Source: Bacteroidota bacterium (lineage in GTDB: Bacteria > Bacteroidota > Bacteroidia > Bacteroidales > VadinHA17). From it: DNA of 6,537 nucleotides. The position numbers were made by a program, and so were the translations under genes. The notes under the pieces were generated by a model. It had not been told where the DNA came from and did not search any database. It saw only the letters and a list, made by a program, of their open reading frames with translations. Below are positions 1-6,339 of this stretch, one piece after another. The number at the start of each line of letters is the position of its first letter. Position 1 is the stretch's first letter. Location of the stretch: contig DAOVQI010000193.1 in the NCBI GenBank assembly GCA_030628785.1, positions 1 to 6,537 of the forward strand, given 5' to 3'.

Positions 1-89
1 AAGCTATCTTCTAAACACTCTCTAAAATGCTAAAAATAACGAAATTAATCAACAGGAAGGAATTTTTAACAGAAGTATCTAATTACATG

Positions 90-113
90 ATGTCAGGTGT
101 TTCCACCTGACAT
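90..113. repeat. Hairpin repeat, copy 1 (GAAA-loop palindrome)
   Basis: This is a perfect 10-bp stem (90-99 pairing with 104-113) around a 4-base loop that reads TTTC on the plus strand and GAAA on the minus strand. It matches the hairpin at 152-175 in layout and loop, differing at two base pairs that both keep pairing. There is no T-tract on either side, so it is not a standard terminator. The minus-strand GAAA loop would be a GNRA tetraloop in RNA, which would suit a transcript reading leftward from the receptor gene. The function is unknown. Confidence 0.7.
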
Positions 114-151
114 TGAATACTGGAGTAATTAAAATCTTGCCATATCATTAA

Positions 152-175
152 CTGTCGGATGTTTCCATCCGACAG
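152..175. repeat. Hairpin repeat, copy 2 (GAAA-loop palindrome)
   Basis: This is a perfect 10-bp stem (152-161 with 166-175) with a TTTC loop on the plus strand and GAAA on the minus strand. It lies 38 bases after copy 1 at 90-113. Relative to copy 1, pair A95-T108 becomes G157-C170 and pair G97-C106 becomes A159-T168. Both are compensatory, so the fold is kept while the sequence changes. The flanking bases are not obviously conserved between the two copies. Confidence 0.7.
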
Positions 176-192
176 CATCGTAATTATTCCAA

Positions 193-206
193 CGGGGTAA
201 ACCCCG
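193..206. repeat. Short GC-rich hairpin
   Basis: CGGGG at 193-197 pairs with CCCCG at 202-206 around TAAA. It stands out as a GC block in very AT-rich DNA and sits between the GAAA-loop hairpin at 152-175 and the terminator-like hairpin at 218-246. A weaker outer pairing of TATTCC (185-190) with GGAAATA (209-215) could extend it through a single bulged base. No T-tract follows. Its role is unknown. Confidence 0.45.
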
Positions 207-217
207 GAGGAAATAAA

Positions 218-246
218 AAAAATCAGGGCTTTTAACCCTGATTTTT
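218..246 (-). terminator. Rho-independent terminator, probably bidirectional
   Basis: This is an 11-bp perfect stem (218-228 with 236-246) with a 7-base loop. On the minus strand the GC part of the stem runs into a long T-rich stretch (complement of 211-222), which is the classic intrinsic terminator layout for transcription coming from the receptor gene. On the plus strand the stem ends in TTTTT followed by CTC, so it could also stop an unseen gene entering from the left. It lies about 160 bases beyond the receptor stop codon, so the receptor mRNA would have a long 3' untranslated region. Confidence 0.75.
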
Positions 247-408
247 CTCACCCTAAAAATTAAACCTAAAATTTGAAAAAAAATCCATTAAAAAATTGGT
301 TCGACAAAAATGGATCTTAACCCTCAATTTATTAAACGTAAAAAAAAAAATAAAGTTTCAAAAAAAAATAAAAAAATTCACAAAATAAAGTAGAAAAATA
401 ATACCTGC
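247..408. other. Gene-free A-rich stretch downstream of the receptor
   Basis: No open reading frame can be supported here. The plus strand is strongly A-rich, with runs of 11 (340-350), 9 (360-368) and 7 (370-376) adenines, so the receptor mRNA would carry several U-runs shortly after its stop. A weak inverted repeat (283-289 with 309-315, 19-base loop) is present. The region may act as a diffuse terminator or be intrinsically curved through its A-tracts, but that is inference. Positions 1-89 likewise show no supportable gene, and the three plus-strand frames close by position 33. Confidence 0.5.
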
Positions 409-2808
409 TTAAAATTTTACACTCAACCCCAGGAGATAGTGGATGCCTGCCTGCGGGAAATAACCGTCAAATACCTTCTTTTCTCCACCTTCCAGATAAC
501 GGTATACCCATGCATTTGTTTCATACTCAACATTAAATAAATTGTTCACCAAAAGGGTAAAGTTAATCTCTTTAAACAGACTTGATTTATGCCGGTAATT
601 GATATAAAGATTATTTATAAAATAACGATCTAATTTTCGGTCCTCGCTTGAGGTGTTATCAATATATTGGTCCCCTACATATTTTGAGATTAACGCAACA
701 TTAACCTTTTTGATCATTTCATAATTTATTTTACTTCCAGCTATGATATTTGGTGAGAATGACAGATCGGTCACCCCCAAATAGTTTGAGGCCTGAGACC
801 AGGTATCCCAATCATCTACATATTCTGTAAAATCTATGATCCTATTCCTGCTAAAGGTTGCATTTAAATCCCATTTCAGGTTAGGTAAGATTTTTATTCC
901 GGTGGTTATTTCAAGTCCAGCACGGTAACTTTTATCCACGTTTGTCATGATCGGAGCTCCGACATTATTTATTTCTCCGGTCAAAACCAATTGGTTTTTA
1001 TAATCCATAAAATAAACATTCGCCTCCAGCAAATATTCAGCAAATTTTAAACTATATCCAAGCTCATAATCCCTGAGAGTTTCAGGCGAAGGGATAGGAC
1101 CATTTGGATCAGTATCAATGAAATTATACCGGTTTGGTTCACGGTGGGCTATGCCAAACGAATAATATAAGCTTTGCCGATCATTGATTATATAAGAAAA
1201 ACCAACTTTAGGGTTAAAAAAATTAAATTCATGCTGCTGAGTAATATCCCTGAAATCATCGTCTATCCCTTTAATTTCATAATGAATCCTACGGTATTGA
1301 ATATCACCATAAATATTCAATTTTGAGTTCAATTGATAGTTAGCTTTTCCAAAAACATTAAAATCCCTTTTAACACCTTCATTATTATACCATTCGTGAT
1401 CCATGTCTGAATTACTTGCAAATTGGGTCCAAATAATTTTACCAAAATGTTTCCCTAAATAATTATTCCATGCGCCTCCAAGGACAGCATCCCACTTTTT
1501 CCCCTGATACTTAAGAGAATAAGTAACTCCATAGAAATCATTGTCCAACCATTTTTGCCTGATTAGATCGGTATCTGTTAATGTATCTGAACCAATAAGA
1601 AGGTTATTAAGCCTGTAGTCTGAGAACTCCTGGTTCTCCTTGTACTGTTCATAATACCCCTTACCACTGGTATAGTGAAATGCAGTATTCAGGTGAAAGT
1701 GTGGACTTAACTCCCTGGAGTAAAAAATCTGAAAATGGTCCTGCTGGTAATTATCAGTTTCATTATCATAATACACGGTTTTCCCTTCAGCATTTTTGTA
1801 TTCACCAATCCCATTAAACTTACGATTTGAGGATAATAAATAGCCGGGCACTCCATCCCATGCCTGGTAGGTCTTTTCTTTACCTGAAAAAACAATCACC
1901 TTCAGAATAGTATTCTTCTGGTAATATGCTCCGGAAACGGCAAACGATTTAAGATCAGAATAAGCGCGATCGATAAACCCGTCTGAGCTGATCTTTGATA
2001 ACCTTCCGTCAAAAGTAAATTTACCTCCAATCATACCAGATCCCAGGCTAATAGTATTTTTATATGTATTGAAGGATCCTGCTGAAGAGTTAATTTCAGC
2101 ATAGGGTTCCTTTTGTAAAGTAAAGGTTTGAAAATTTACAGTTGCTCCAAAAGCGCCGGCTCCGTTCGTGGATGTACCTACTCCACGCTGAATTTGTACA
2201 TTCTCAACCGAAGAAGCAAAGTCCGGCAAATCAACCCACCAAACGCCATGTGACTCAGAATCATTTAAAGGAATACCATTTACTGTAACATTTATCCGGT
2301 TTGCATCAGTCCCCCGGATTCTGAAACTCGTATATCCCACACCAGCTCCGGCATCCGAAGAAACAACAAAAGATGGAGTTAAGCTTAATAAATAGGGTAT
2401 GTCCTGACCAATATTGCGTTCATTTATTACCTCCTTCTCCATGGTAGTAAAGGCAACCGGAACCTTATCTGAAACCCTGGTAGCTGAAATGATCACCTCA
2501 TCACCTAAAATCATCGCCGGTTCAAGAGATATATCAAGGTAAACATTAGCATCTACTTTAACCTTTTTATTTACAGAAGTATAACCAATATATGAAATTT
2601 TAAGAACATATTCTCCTTTTTTAATTTTGGTGAATTTAAAATTCCCCTCCAGATCGGTTGAGGTCCCATGGTAAGTATTTTCAAGGATAATGTTAGCTCC
2701 AGGCAGAGGATTTCCCGTTTCATCAATAATTTTCCCCGAAATTGTGAATTGACCATATGCAGCATATACCAATAGCTGCAACAAACAAATGAATAAAATC
2801 TGTTTCAT
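409..2808 (-). CDS. TonB-dependent outer-membrane receptor, probable thiamine importer
   Basis: This 799-residue outer-membrane receptor would take up a ligand using TonB/ExbBD energy. A signal peptide (about 1-20, ending AAYGQ) is followed by a carboxypeptidase-regulatory-like beta domain (about 22-95, with SGKIIDETGNPLPGANI), a plug domain (about 103-228, with FRIRGTDANR and VNGIPLNDSESHG) and a long beta-barrel ending in an aromatic residue (F799), as expected for insertion by the BAM complex. The length is normal for the family. Function is inferred mainly from the TPP riboswitch immediately upstream (2842-2933); TPP-regulated receptors are known in Bacteroidota and are thought to import thiamine or a precursor. 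No SusD-like partner or thi gene is adjacent. The ATG at 2808 gives an intact signal peptide; no Shine-Dalgarno is visible. The receptor class is near certain and the substrate is inferred. Confidence 0.93.
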   Translation of the reverse strand: MKQILFICLLQLLVYAAYGQFTISGKIIDETGNPLPGANIILENTYHGTSTDLEGNFKFTKIKKGEYVLKISYIGYTSVNKKVKVDANVYLDISLEPAMILGDEVIISATRVSDKVPVAFTTMEKEVINERNIGQDIPYLLSLTPSFVVSSDAGAGVGYTSFRIRGTDANRINVTVNGIPLNDSESHGVWWVDLPDFASSVENVQIQRGVGTSTNGAGAFGATVNFQTFTLQKEPYAEINSSAGSFNTYKNTISLGSGMIGGKFTFDGRLSKISSDGFIDRAYSDLKSFAVSGAYYQKNTILKVIVFSGKEKTYQAWDGVPGYLLSSNRKFNGIGEYKNAEGKTVYYDNETDNYQQDHFQIFYSRELSPHFHLNTAFHYTSGKGYYEQYKENQEFSDYRLNNLLIGSDTLTDTDLIRQKWLDNDFYGVTYSLKYQGKKWDAVLGGAWNNYLGKHFGKIIWTQFASNSDMDHEWYNNEGVKRDFNVFGKANYQLNSKLNIYGDIQYRRIHYEIKGIDDDFRDITQQHEFNFFNPKVGFSYIINDRQSLYYSFGIAHREPNRYNFIDTDPNGPIPSPETLRDYELGYSLKFAEYLLEANVYFMDYKNQLVLTGEINNVGAPIMTNVDKSYRAGLEITTGIKILPNLKWDLNATFSRNRIIDFTEYVDDWDTWSQASNYLGVTDLSFSPNIIAGSKINYEMIKKVNVALISKYVGDQYIDNTSSEDRKLDRYFINNLYINYRHKSSLFKEINFTLLVNNLFNVEYETNAWVYRYLEGGEKKVFDGYFPQAGIHYLLGLSVKF

Positions 2809-2841
2809 TGCATTGGATTTAAAGTAATTAAGAAATTTGGG

Positions 2842-2933
2842 GAGTGGATTTCAGCATTTCCCTGCGCCGGCATTATCCGGATCAGGTTCAAAGGGTTTGA
2901 TCTCAGCCCGATTTTTTTAAGGCACCCCCACTC
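2842..2933 (-). promoter_or_regulatory. TPP riboswitch (THI element)
   Basis: Read on the minus strand this is a near-consensus TPP aptamer. P1 pairs GAGTGG (2933-2928) with CCACTC (2847-2842). Then follow GGGGTGCC, the pyrimidine-sensor motif GGCTGAGA (around 2901-2908), ACCCTTTGAACCTGATC, and the pyrophosphate-sensor block GGATAATGCCGGCGCAGGGA (down to 2859). The P3 arm is short. The aptamer ends 33 bases before the receptor start codon. No intrinsic terminator hairpin lies between it and the ATG, so control is more likely at translation initiation than by attenuation, though this is inference. It predicts receptor expression falls when intracellular TPP is high. Confidence 0.96.
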
Positions 2934-2938
2934 AGGTA

Positions 2939-2946
2939 CAAAAGTA
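2939..2946 (-). promoter_or_regulatory. Bacteroidota -7 promoter box for the riboswitch and receptor
   Basis: On the minus strand this reads TACTTTTG, an exact match to the Bacteroidota primary sigma factor -7 consensus TAnnTTTG. Transcription would start a few bases downstream, almost exactly at the first base of riboswitch stem P1 (2933), which is strong positional support. A -33 TTTG is not well placed: the nearest, at 2960-2963, leaves only 13 bases of spacer. The box lies in the 38-base gap between the thioredoxin stop codon and the aptamer. Confidence 0.65.
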
Positions 2947-2971
2947 AGAAATTTTTAAACAAAAAAAAGCA

Positions 2972-3340
2972 TCAATCCTTCCTAATCTTTAATACATCCT
3001 CAATTGCCTTTTCAAATGTGTCCTTTGGAAGTGCCCCCATTGCCATCTGCGGTTGTTCATCCATTGGAACAAACAACAGTGAAGGAATGTTCCGGATTCC
3101 AAAAATAGCTGCTAATTCCTGCTCTTCCTCAGTGTTAACTCTAAATACATTGATTTTCCCTTCGTATTCTTCAGCCAATTCTTCAAGAATAGGCTCTATT
3201 ATTTTACAGGGTTGACACCAATCAGCATAAAAATCAATCAAACATGGAAGCTCTCCCTCAAATTTCCATTCCTTGTTTTCTTCAAAATTGAAGATCTTTT
3301 CTTTAAATGTTTCTTTTTTTAAATGTTTAACCATTTTCAT
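2972..3340 (-). CDS. Thioredoxin-family protein with CQPC active site
   Basis: This 122-residue single thioredoxin fold is a predicted cytoplasmic disulfide reductase (no signal peptide). DFYADWCQPC (residues 36-45) holds the redox cysteines C42 and C45, and the cis-proline loop is NIPS (P86). The usual WCGPC is WCQPC here; a residue other than glycine between the cysteines is common among thioredoxin-like proteins and can shift redox potential. A leader of about 25 residues precedes the core. Start choice is open between ATG 3340 and ATG 3334 (MKMVK). The gene is divergent from the tRNA nucleotidyltransferase, and its stop lies 25 bases before the receptor's -7 box with no hairpin terminator between, so some read-through into the receptor is possible. 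No convincing -7 box was found upstream. The specific substrate is unknown. Confidence 0.9.
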   Translation of the reverse strand: MKMVKHLKKETFKEKIFNFEENKEWKFEGELPCLIDFYADWCQPCKIIEPILEELAEEYEGKINVFRVNTEEEQELAAIFGIRNIPSLLFVPMDEQPQMAMGALPKDTFEKAIEDVLKIRKD

Positions 3341-3489
3341 AAATTTAGAATTTATGGTGAGTTCGATATTTAAAATATTAATTCTGATCTGTGATTACAG
3401 AATATCAAACCGATGTTTCGAACAGATTAGTCAAAGTCCATACCAAATTTAAAAACAACCTTTATATTCCAAATGTTTCCATTTAATTG

Positions 3490-3497
3490 TAATTTTG
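3490..3497 (+). promoter_or_regulatory. Bacteroidota -7 promoter box for the tRNA nucleotidyltransferase
   Basis: The sequence TAATTTTG matches TAnnTTTG exactly and lies 33 bases upstream of the ATG at 3531, implying a leader of roughly 25-30 bases. No good -33 TTTG is seen at the usual distance, so the assignment rests on the -7 match and its position in the divergent intergenic gap. The position also argues against translation beginning much upstream of 3531. Confidence 0.5.
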
Positions 3498-3530
3498 TCA
3501 TGAATTTAGTATATATTGTCATATCTATAT

Positions 3531-4946
3531 ATGAAGAAATGTCTTAAAAATCCGATTTTCAGGATTATTTCTGAAATTGTTTCAAACGATGGTATACCGG
3601 CATTCGTTGTGGGCGGATATGTCAGGGATTTTCTTCTAAACCGTAAAACATCGGACAGGGATATCGACATTCTGGTTGTCGGAAGCGGGATTGATTTGGC
3701 ACATAAGTTTGCAAATGAAATAGGATCAGACACCAAAGTAACTGTATTTAAAACCTTTGGCACTGCAATGGTTCGTTACCATGAACACCAAATTGAGTTT
3801 GTGGGCGCCAGAAAAGAATCCTACAGAAGAGATTCGAGAAAACCGATCGTGGAAGACGGAACCCTTGAAGATGATCAGAAGAGGAGGGATTTTACAATTA
3901 ATGCAATGGCCATTAGCCTGAGCCGGGATACGTACGGAGAATTCATTGATCCGTTTAACGGTCTTAGCGATTTAATGTTTAAAACTATCAGGACTCCGCT
4001 GAATCCCGATAAAACTTTTTCAGATGATCCATTACGTATGATGCGGGCTGTCCGTTTTTCAAGTCAACTTGATTTTAATATTGAAAACAAGACATATAAA
4101 TCCATCATTAAAAACATTGAAAGAATAAAGATCGTTTCCAAAGAGCGAATCGTTGATGAAATCAATAAAATTATTCTTTCGGATATTCCTTCAAAAGGAT
4201 TCAACCTTCTCGAACAGTCCGGCTTGCTTGCCCTGATATTCCCGGAGCTCGATCAAATGAAGGGTGTTGAAATAAAGGAAGGAAAACAGCATAAGGACAA
4301 TTTTATCCATACCATTAATGTACTGGATAATATCAGTAAGAAGACCGATAATCTATGGTTACGATGGGCTGCCCTGATGCATGATATTGCAAAACCAAAA
4401 ACCAAACGATTTAATCCTCAATTAGGCTGGACATTTCATGGTCATGAATATTGGGGTGCAAAGATGGTACCTGACATTTTCAGAAACCTCAGGCTTCCCC
4501 TGCATGAAAAAATGGTATACGTTCAAAAAATGGTTCTTTTGCATCTCAGGCCCATTGTGTTGTCCCAGGAAGAAGTTACCGACTCAGCGATAAGACGTCT
4601 TCTGTTTGACGCCGGAGATGATATTGATGACCTGATGATCCTCTGCGAAGCCGATATAACCTCAAAAAATGAAGCAAAAATTAAAGAACATTTAGATAAT
4701 TTTCAAATTGTAAGGCAAAAGCTAAAAGAGATTGAAGAAAAGGACACCATCCGTAATTTTCAACCACCCATTTCGGGCGATATCATTATTAAAACCTTTA
4801 ATATTAAACCCTGTAAGGAAGTAGGCATCCTTAAAAATGCCATTAAGGATGCTATATTGGATGGTGAGATTCCAAATAAATATGAAAATGCATTTCAGTT
4901 CATGCTGAAAAAAGGAGAAGAATTGGGACTGGAAAAGAGAACATAG
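3531..4946 (+). CDS. cca: CCA-adding tRNA nucleotidyltransferase with HD domain
   Basis: The enzyme builds or repairs the 3' CCA end of tRNAs from CTP and ATP in the cytoplasm. It has 471 residues from the ATG at 3531, a normal length for the HD-domain form. The class II nucleotidyltransferase head is complete: GGYVRD (28-33), the metal-binding pair D44 and D46 in SDRDIDIL, RRDFTINAMA (118-127) for nucleotide selection, DDPLRMMRAVRF (165-176) and ERI (205-207). A C-terminal HD domain follows, with MHDIAKP (283-289) and further histidines at 303, 305 and 338; in related enzymes this domain has phosphohydrolase activity. An upstream in-frame TTG (3516) would add five residues, but ATG is preferred. 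A bacterial poly(A) polymerase is the main alternative, less likely given the HD domain. Confidence 0.93.
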   Translation: MKKCLKNPIFRIISEIVSNDGIPAFVVGGYVRDFLLNRKTSDRDIDILVVGSGIDLAHKFANEIGSDTKVTVFKTFGTAMVRYHEHQIEFVGARKESYRRDSRKPIVEDGTLEDDQKRRDFTINAMAISLSRDTYGEFIDPFNGLSDLMFKTIRTPLNPDKTFSDDPLRMMRAVRFSSQLDFNIENKTYKSIIKNIERIKIVSKERIVDEINKIILSDIPSKGFNLLEQSGLLALIFPELDQMKGVEIKEGKQHKDNFIHTINVLDNISKKTDNLWLRWAALMHDIAKPKTKRFNPQLGWTFHGHEYWGAKMVPDIFRNLRLPLHEKMVYVQKMVLLHLRPIVLSQEEVTDSAIRRLLFDAGDDIDDLMILCEADITSKNEAKIKEHLDNFQIVRQKLKEIEEKDTIRNFQPPISGDIIIKTFNIKPCKEVGILKNAIKDAILDGEIPNKYENAFQFMLKKGEELGLEKRT

Positions 4947-4953
4947 TTTCACA

Positions 4954-5013
4954 AATTTACCCTGTGAAATAAATCGAAGATTTAATGCGAAGCATTATTT
5001 CACAGGGTAAATT
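4954..5013. repeat. Palindromic element folding as a perfect three-way junction
   Basis: A 17-bp perfect outer stem (4954-4970 with 4997-5013) encloses exactly two 13-base mini-hairpins, 4971-4983 (AAATC-GAA-GATTT) and 4984-4996 (AATGC-GAA-GCATT). All 60 bases are either paired or in the two GAA loops, with no unpaired base at the junction. C-GAA-G triloops are known to be exceptionally stable in single-stranded DNA. It starts 8 bases after the tRNA nucleotidyltransferase stop. It lacks a T-tract, so it is a poor intrinsic terminator. The core 4972-4982 recurs at 6312-6322 (inverted) and 6359-6369. Confidence 0.8.
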
Positions 5014-5047
5014 AAAAAAACTTAATTTTCAGGTTTCATGAATAATT

Positions 5048-5068
5048 AGTCTACAGTCGGCAGTCTAC
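5048..5068. repeat. Heptamer repeat, A-B-A pattern
   Basis: There are three consecutive 7-base units, AGTCTAC, AGTCGGC and AGTCTAC. The outer two are identical and the middle one shares the first four bases and the last. A second period-7 A-B-A array with a different sequence lies at 6392-6412 on the other side of the nuclease gene. This looks like a short degenerate intergenic repeat; no function is evident. Confidence 0.6.
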
Positions 5069-5124
5069 AAAAAATGCAAAGTATAATGAAATTAGCCATT
5101 ATCAAGCCATAAACATTGAACTTA

Positions 5125-5144
5125 GCCCCGATGGCTATCGGGGC
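5125..5144. repeat. Hairpin, first of a related pair in the convergent gap
   Basis: GCCCCGAT (5125-5132) pairs perfectly with ATCGGGGC (5137-5144) around GGCT. It shares the core CCCGAT-NNCT-ATCGGG with the hairpin at 5155-5185. It lies between the converging tRNA nucleotidyltransferase and nuclease genes and has no T-tract, so it may protect mRNA ends or be a dispersed repeat rather than a classic terminator. Confidence 0.65.
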
Positions 5145-5154
5145 GATCTCATGA

Positions 5155-5185
5155 TCCGCCCTCCCGATAACTATCGGGAGGCGGA
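5155..5185. repeat. Hairpin, second of a related pair, just after the nuclease stop
   Basis: TCCGCC (5155-5160) pairs with GGCGGA (5180-5185), and TCCCGAT (5162-5168) with ATCGGGA (5173-5179), around AACT with a single bulged C at 5161: 13 bp in all. On the minus strand it begins 19 bases after the nuclease stop codon. It may serve as the 3' end structure of that mRNA, although no U-run follows. The core resembles the hairpin at 5125-5144. Confidence 0.65.
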
Positions 5186-5204
5186 GAGTAAATTCCGATA
5201 CACA

Positions 5205-6275
5205 CTATTTAATTATTTTCCTTGTTCTTCTCAGATCGATATAAACCGGCAGGTGATCACTGAAACCTCCCTGATACCGGTAACCAACATAAGTCCTGTA
5301 AGGTTTAAATCCATAATACGTGTTGTCTTCTTCTAGCAAAAAATCCGGACTGAAAAGATGAATATCGGCAGATTCCAGGTAAAGCTGATTTTCCCTTTGC
5401 AGCAATGAGGCGGAAACAATAAATTGGTCGAACATAAACCAGGTTCCCTTGTATTTAATACTGCCAATCTTATTATTGTCCCGAAAGACATAAGATAAAT
5501 TATAAAGCCTCCCCGGTATAATTTCGGATAAGTCGGTTTTTGTATCCAGGGTCCGTAAAACACTATCATCTAAGGGTTCGTCATTGAAATCGCCCATAAT
5601 GATAATGTTGGCATGCATATCCAGGGCGAATATTGAATCTACGTACTGCCTTAAAACCGATGCAATAAAATTCCGTTTTTTCGAAGATTCAATTATACCA
5701 CTATATCGTGATATCCAATGATTTACGAAAATATTCAGGGTGTCATTCGTGCTGGTAACCCCTTTTACAAACAAAATATCTCTTGTGTTCATGGGAATAT
5801 TCCATTGTTTTATAGGGATGAAACGGGTCTGCAATATTTTAAACTTGTTTTTTAGGTATAATAATGCAACATCAATGCCCCTTTGATCGCGTGATTCTTT
5901 ATGGATTATCTTATATTCATATTTGGCCAAAGGTGTTTTGTTAACTAAATCTTCAAGTACATATTCGTTTTCAACCTCGCATAACCCAACTATTTCAGGA
6001 GGTTCCCATCCCCCAACCGCTACAATAACTTTATAAATATTGTTTAGCTTTTTCTTATACTTATAATTAGTCCAATGCCTGGCACCGTCCGGAAGGAACT
6101 CATCATCAAGGGTCAGACTATCATTTTCATTATCAAAAAAATTTTCAACGTTGTAAAACATTATTCTAAAATCACCCCTTCCTGAAACTTCCTGACCATA
6201 GACCGCACTATCCAAATGAGATAGTACTGAAAAAAGAATTAAAACTAAAATTATGCAGGATTTGGATAAAAACAT
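5205..6275 (-). CDS. Secreted endonuclease/exonuclease/phosphatase (EEP) family protein
   Basis: This 356-residue metal-dependent phosphoesterase of the EEP (DNase I / exonuclease III-like) fold is probably exported: residues 1-28 form a hydrophobic signal peptide ending AVYGQ. The catalytic set appears complete: YNVENFFD (41-48, N42), GLCEVEN (98-104, E100), RGIDVALLY (132-140), NHW (185-187), GDFNDEP (228-234, D229 and N231), D283 in DQF, and SDHLP (339-343, D340 and H341). The actual substrate (DNA, RNA, phospholipid or sugar phosphate) cannot be told from sequence; extracellular nucleic acid is a reasonable guess. The gene stands alone, convergent with the tRNA nucleotidyltransferase, with palindromic repeats on both sides. 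No TAnnTTTG box was found upstream; a 16-bp hairpin (6300-6336) occupies the region where a leader or promoter would lie. Confidence 0.9.
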   Translation of the reverse strand: MFLSKSCIILVLILFSVLSHLDSAVYGQEVSGRGDFRIMFYNVENFFDNENDSLTLDDEFLPDGARHWTNYKYKKKLNNIYKVIVAVGGWEPPEIVGLCEVENEYVLEDLVNKTPLAKYEYKIIHKESRDQRGIDVALLYLKNKFKILQTRFIPIKQWNIPMNTRDILFVKGVTSTNDTLNIFVNHWISRYSGIIESSKKRNFIASVLRQYVDSIFALDMHANIIIMGDFNDEPLDDSVLRTLDTKTDLSEIIPGRLYNLSYVFRDNNKIGSIKYKGTWFMFDQFIVSASLLQRENQLYLESADIHLFSPDFLLEEDNTYYGFKPYRTYVGYRYQGGFSDHLPVYIDLRRTRKIIK

Positions 6276-6299
6276 AAAATGGTTTTTGGTTTATAGTCC

Positions 6300-6336
6300 C
6301 GAAATGGTCAAAATCTTCGATTTTGTTACCGTTTCG
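6300..6336. repeat. Imperfect long hairpin upstream of the nuclease gene
   Basis: An inner 7-bp stem (6309-6315 with 6319-6325) has a TTC loop on the plus strand and GAA on the minus strand. It continues past a two-base bulge (6326-6327) into a 9-bp outer stem (6300-6308 with 6328-6336, one G-T wobble). It begins 24 bases upstream of the nuclease ATG, so it may fall in its promoter or leader. It contains the inverted copy of AATCGAAGATT (6312-6322). Confidence 0.7.
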
Positions 6337-6339
6337 AGG

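Noticed and set aside
1..33. Possible 3' end of a plus-strand gene entering from the left
   Set aside because: One frame stays open to a TAA at 31-33, but ten codons with no recognisable motif cannot be supported.
90..206. CRISPR repeats
   Set aside because: Only two similar hairpins differ at four positions and are separated by a single 38-base spacer; there is no third unit and no cas gene in the window.
283..315. Inverted repeat as a receptor terminator or protein-binding site
   Set aside because: The 7-bp AT-rich stem with a 19-base loop is weak and such matches are common in A-rich DNA; the hairpin at 218-246 is far better.
1707..1895. Short minus-strand open frames inside the receptor gene, including another at 2571-2765
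   Set aside because: They lie fully within the receptor coding sequence in another frame and show no motif or start signal.
3516..3530. Upstream TTG start for the tRNA nucleotidyltransferase
   Set aside because: It is in frame but adds only five residues outside the conserved fold, and the ATG at 3531 is a better start at a suitable distance from the -7 box.
4954..5013. Reading the long inverted repeat as an ordinary rho-independent terminator for the tRNA nucleotidyltransferase
   Set aside because: The stem is strong, but it is followed by A-rich sequence and not a T-tract on the plus strand, and the 26-base interior is itself two perfect hairpins, unlike a normal terminator loop.
4954..5013. 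Integron attC site
   Set aside because: It has long imperfect symmetry around a structured centre, but no GTT/AAC core sites, no extrahelical bases and no integrase were seen.
5151..5336. A 61-codon plus-strand open frame
   Set aside because: It is antisense to the end of the EEP gene and its start lies in the hairpin pair; nothing supports it as a protein.
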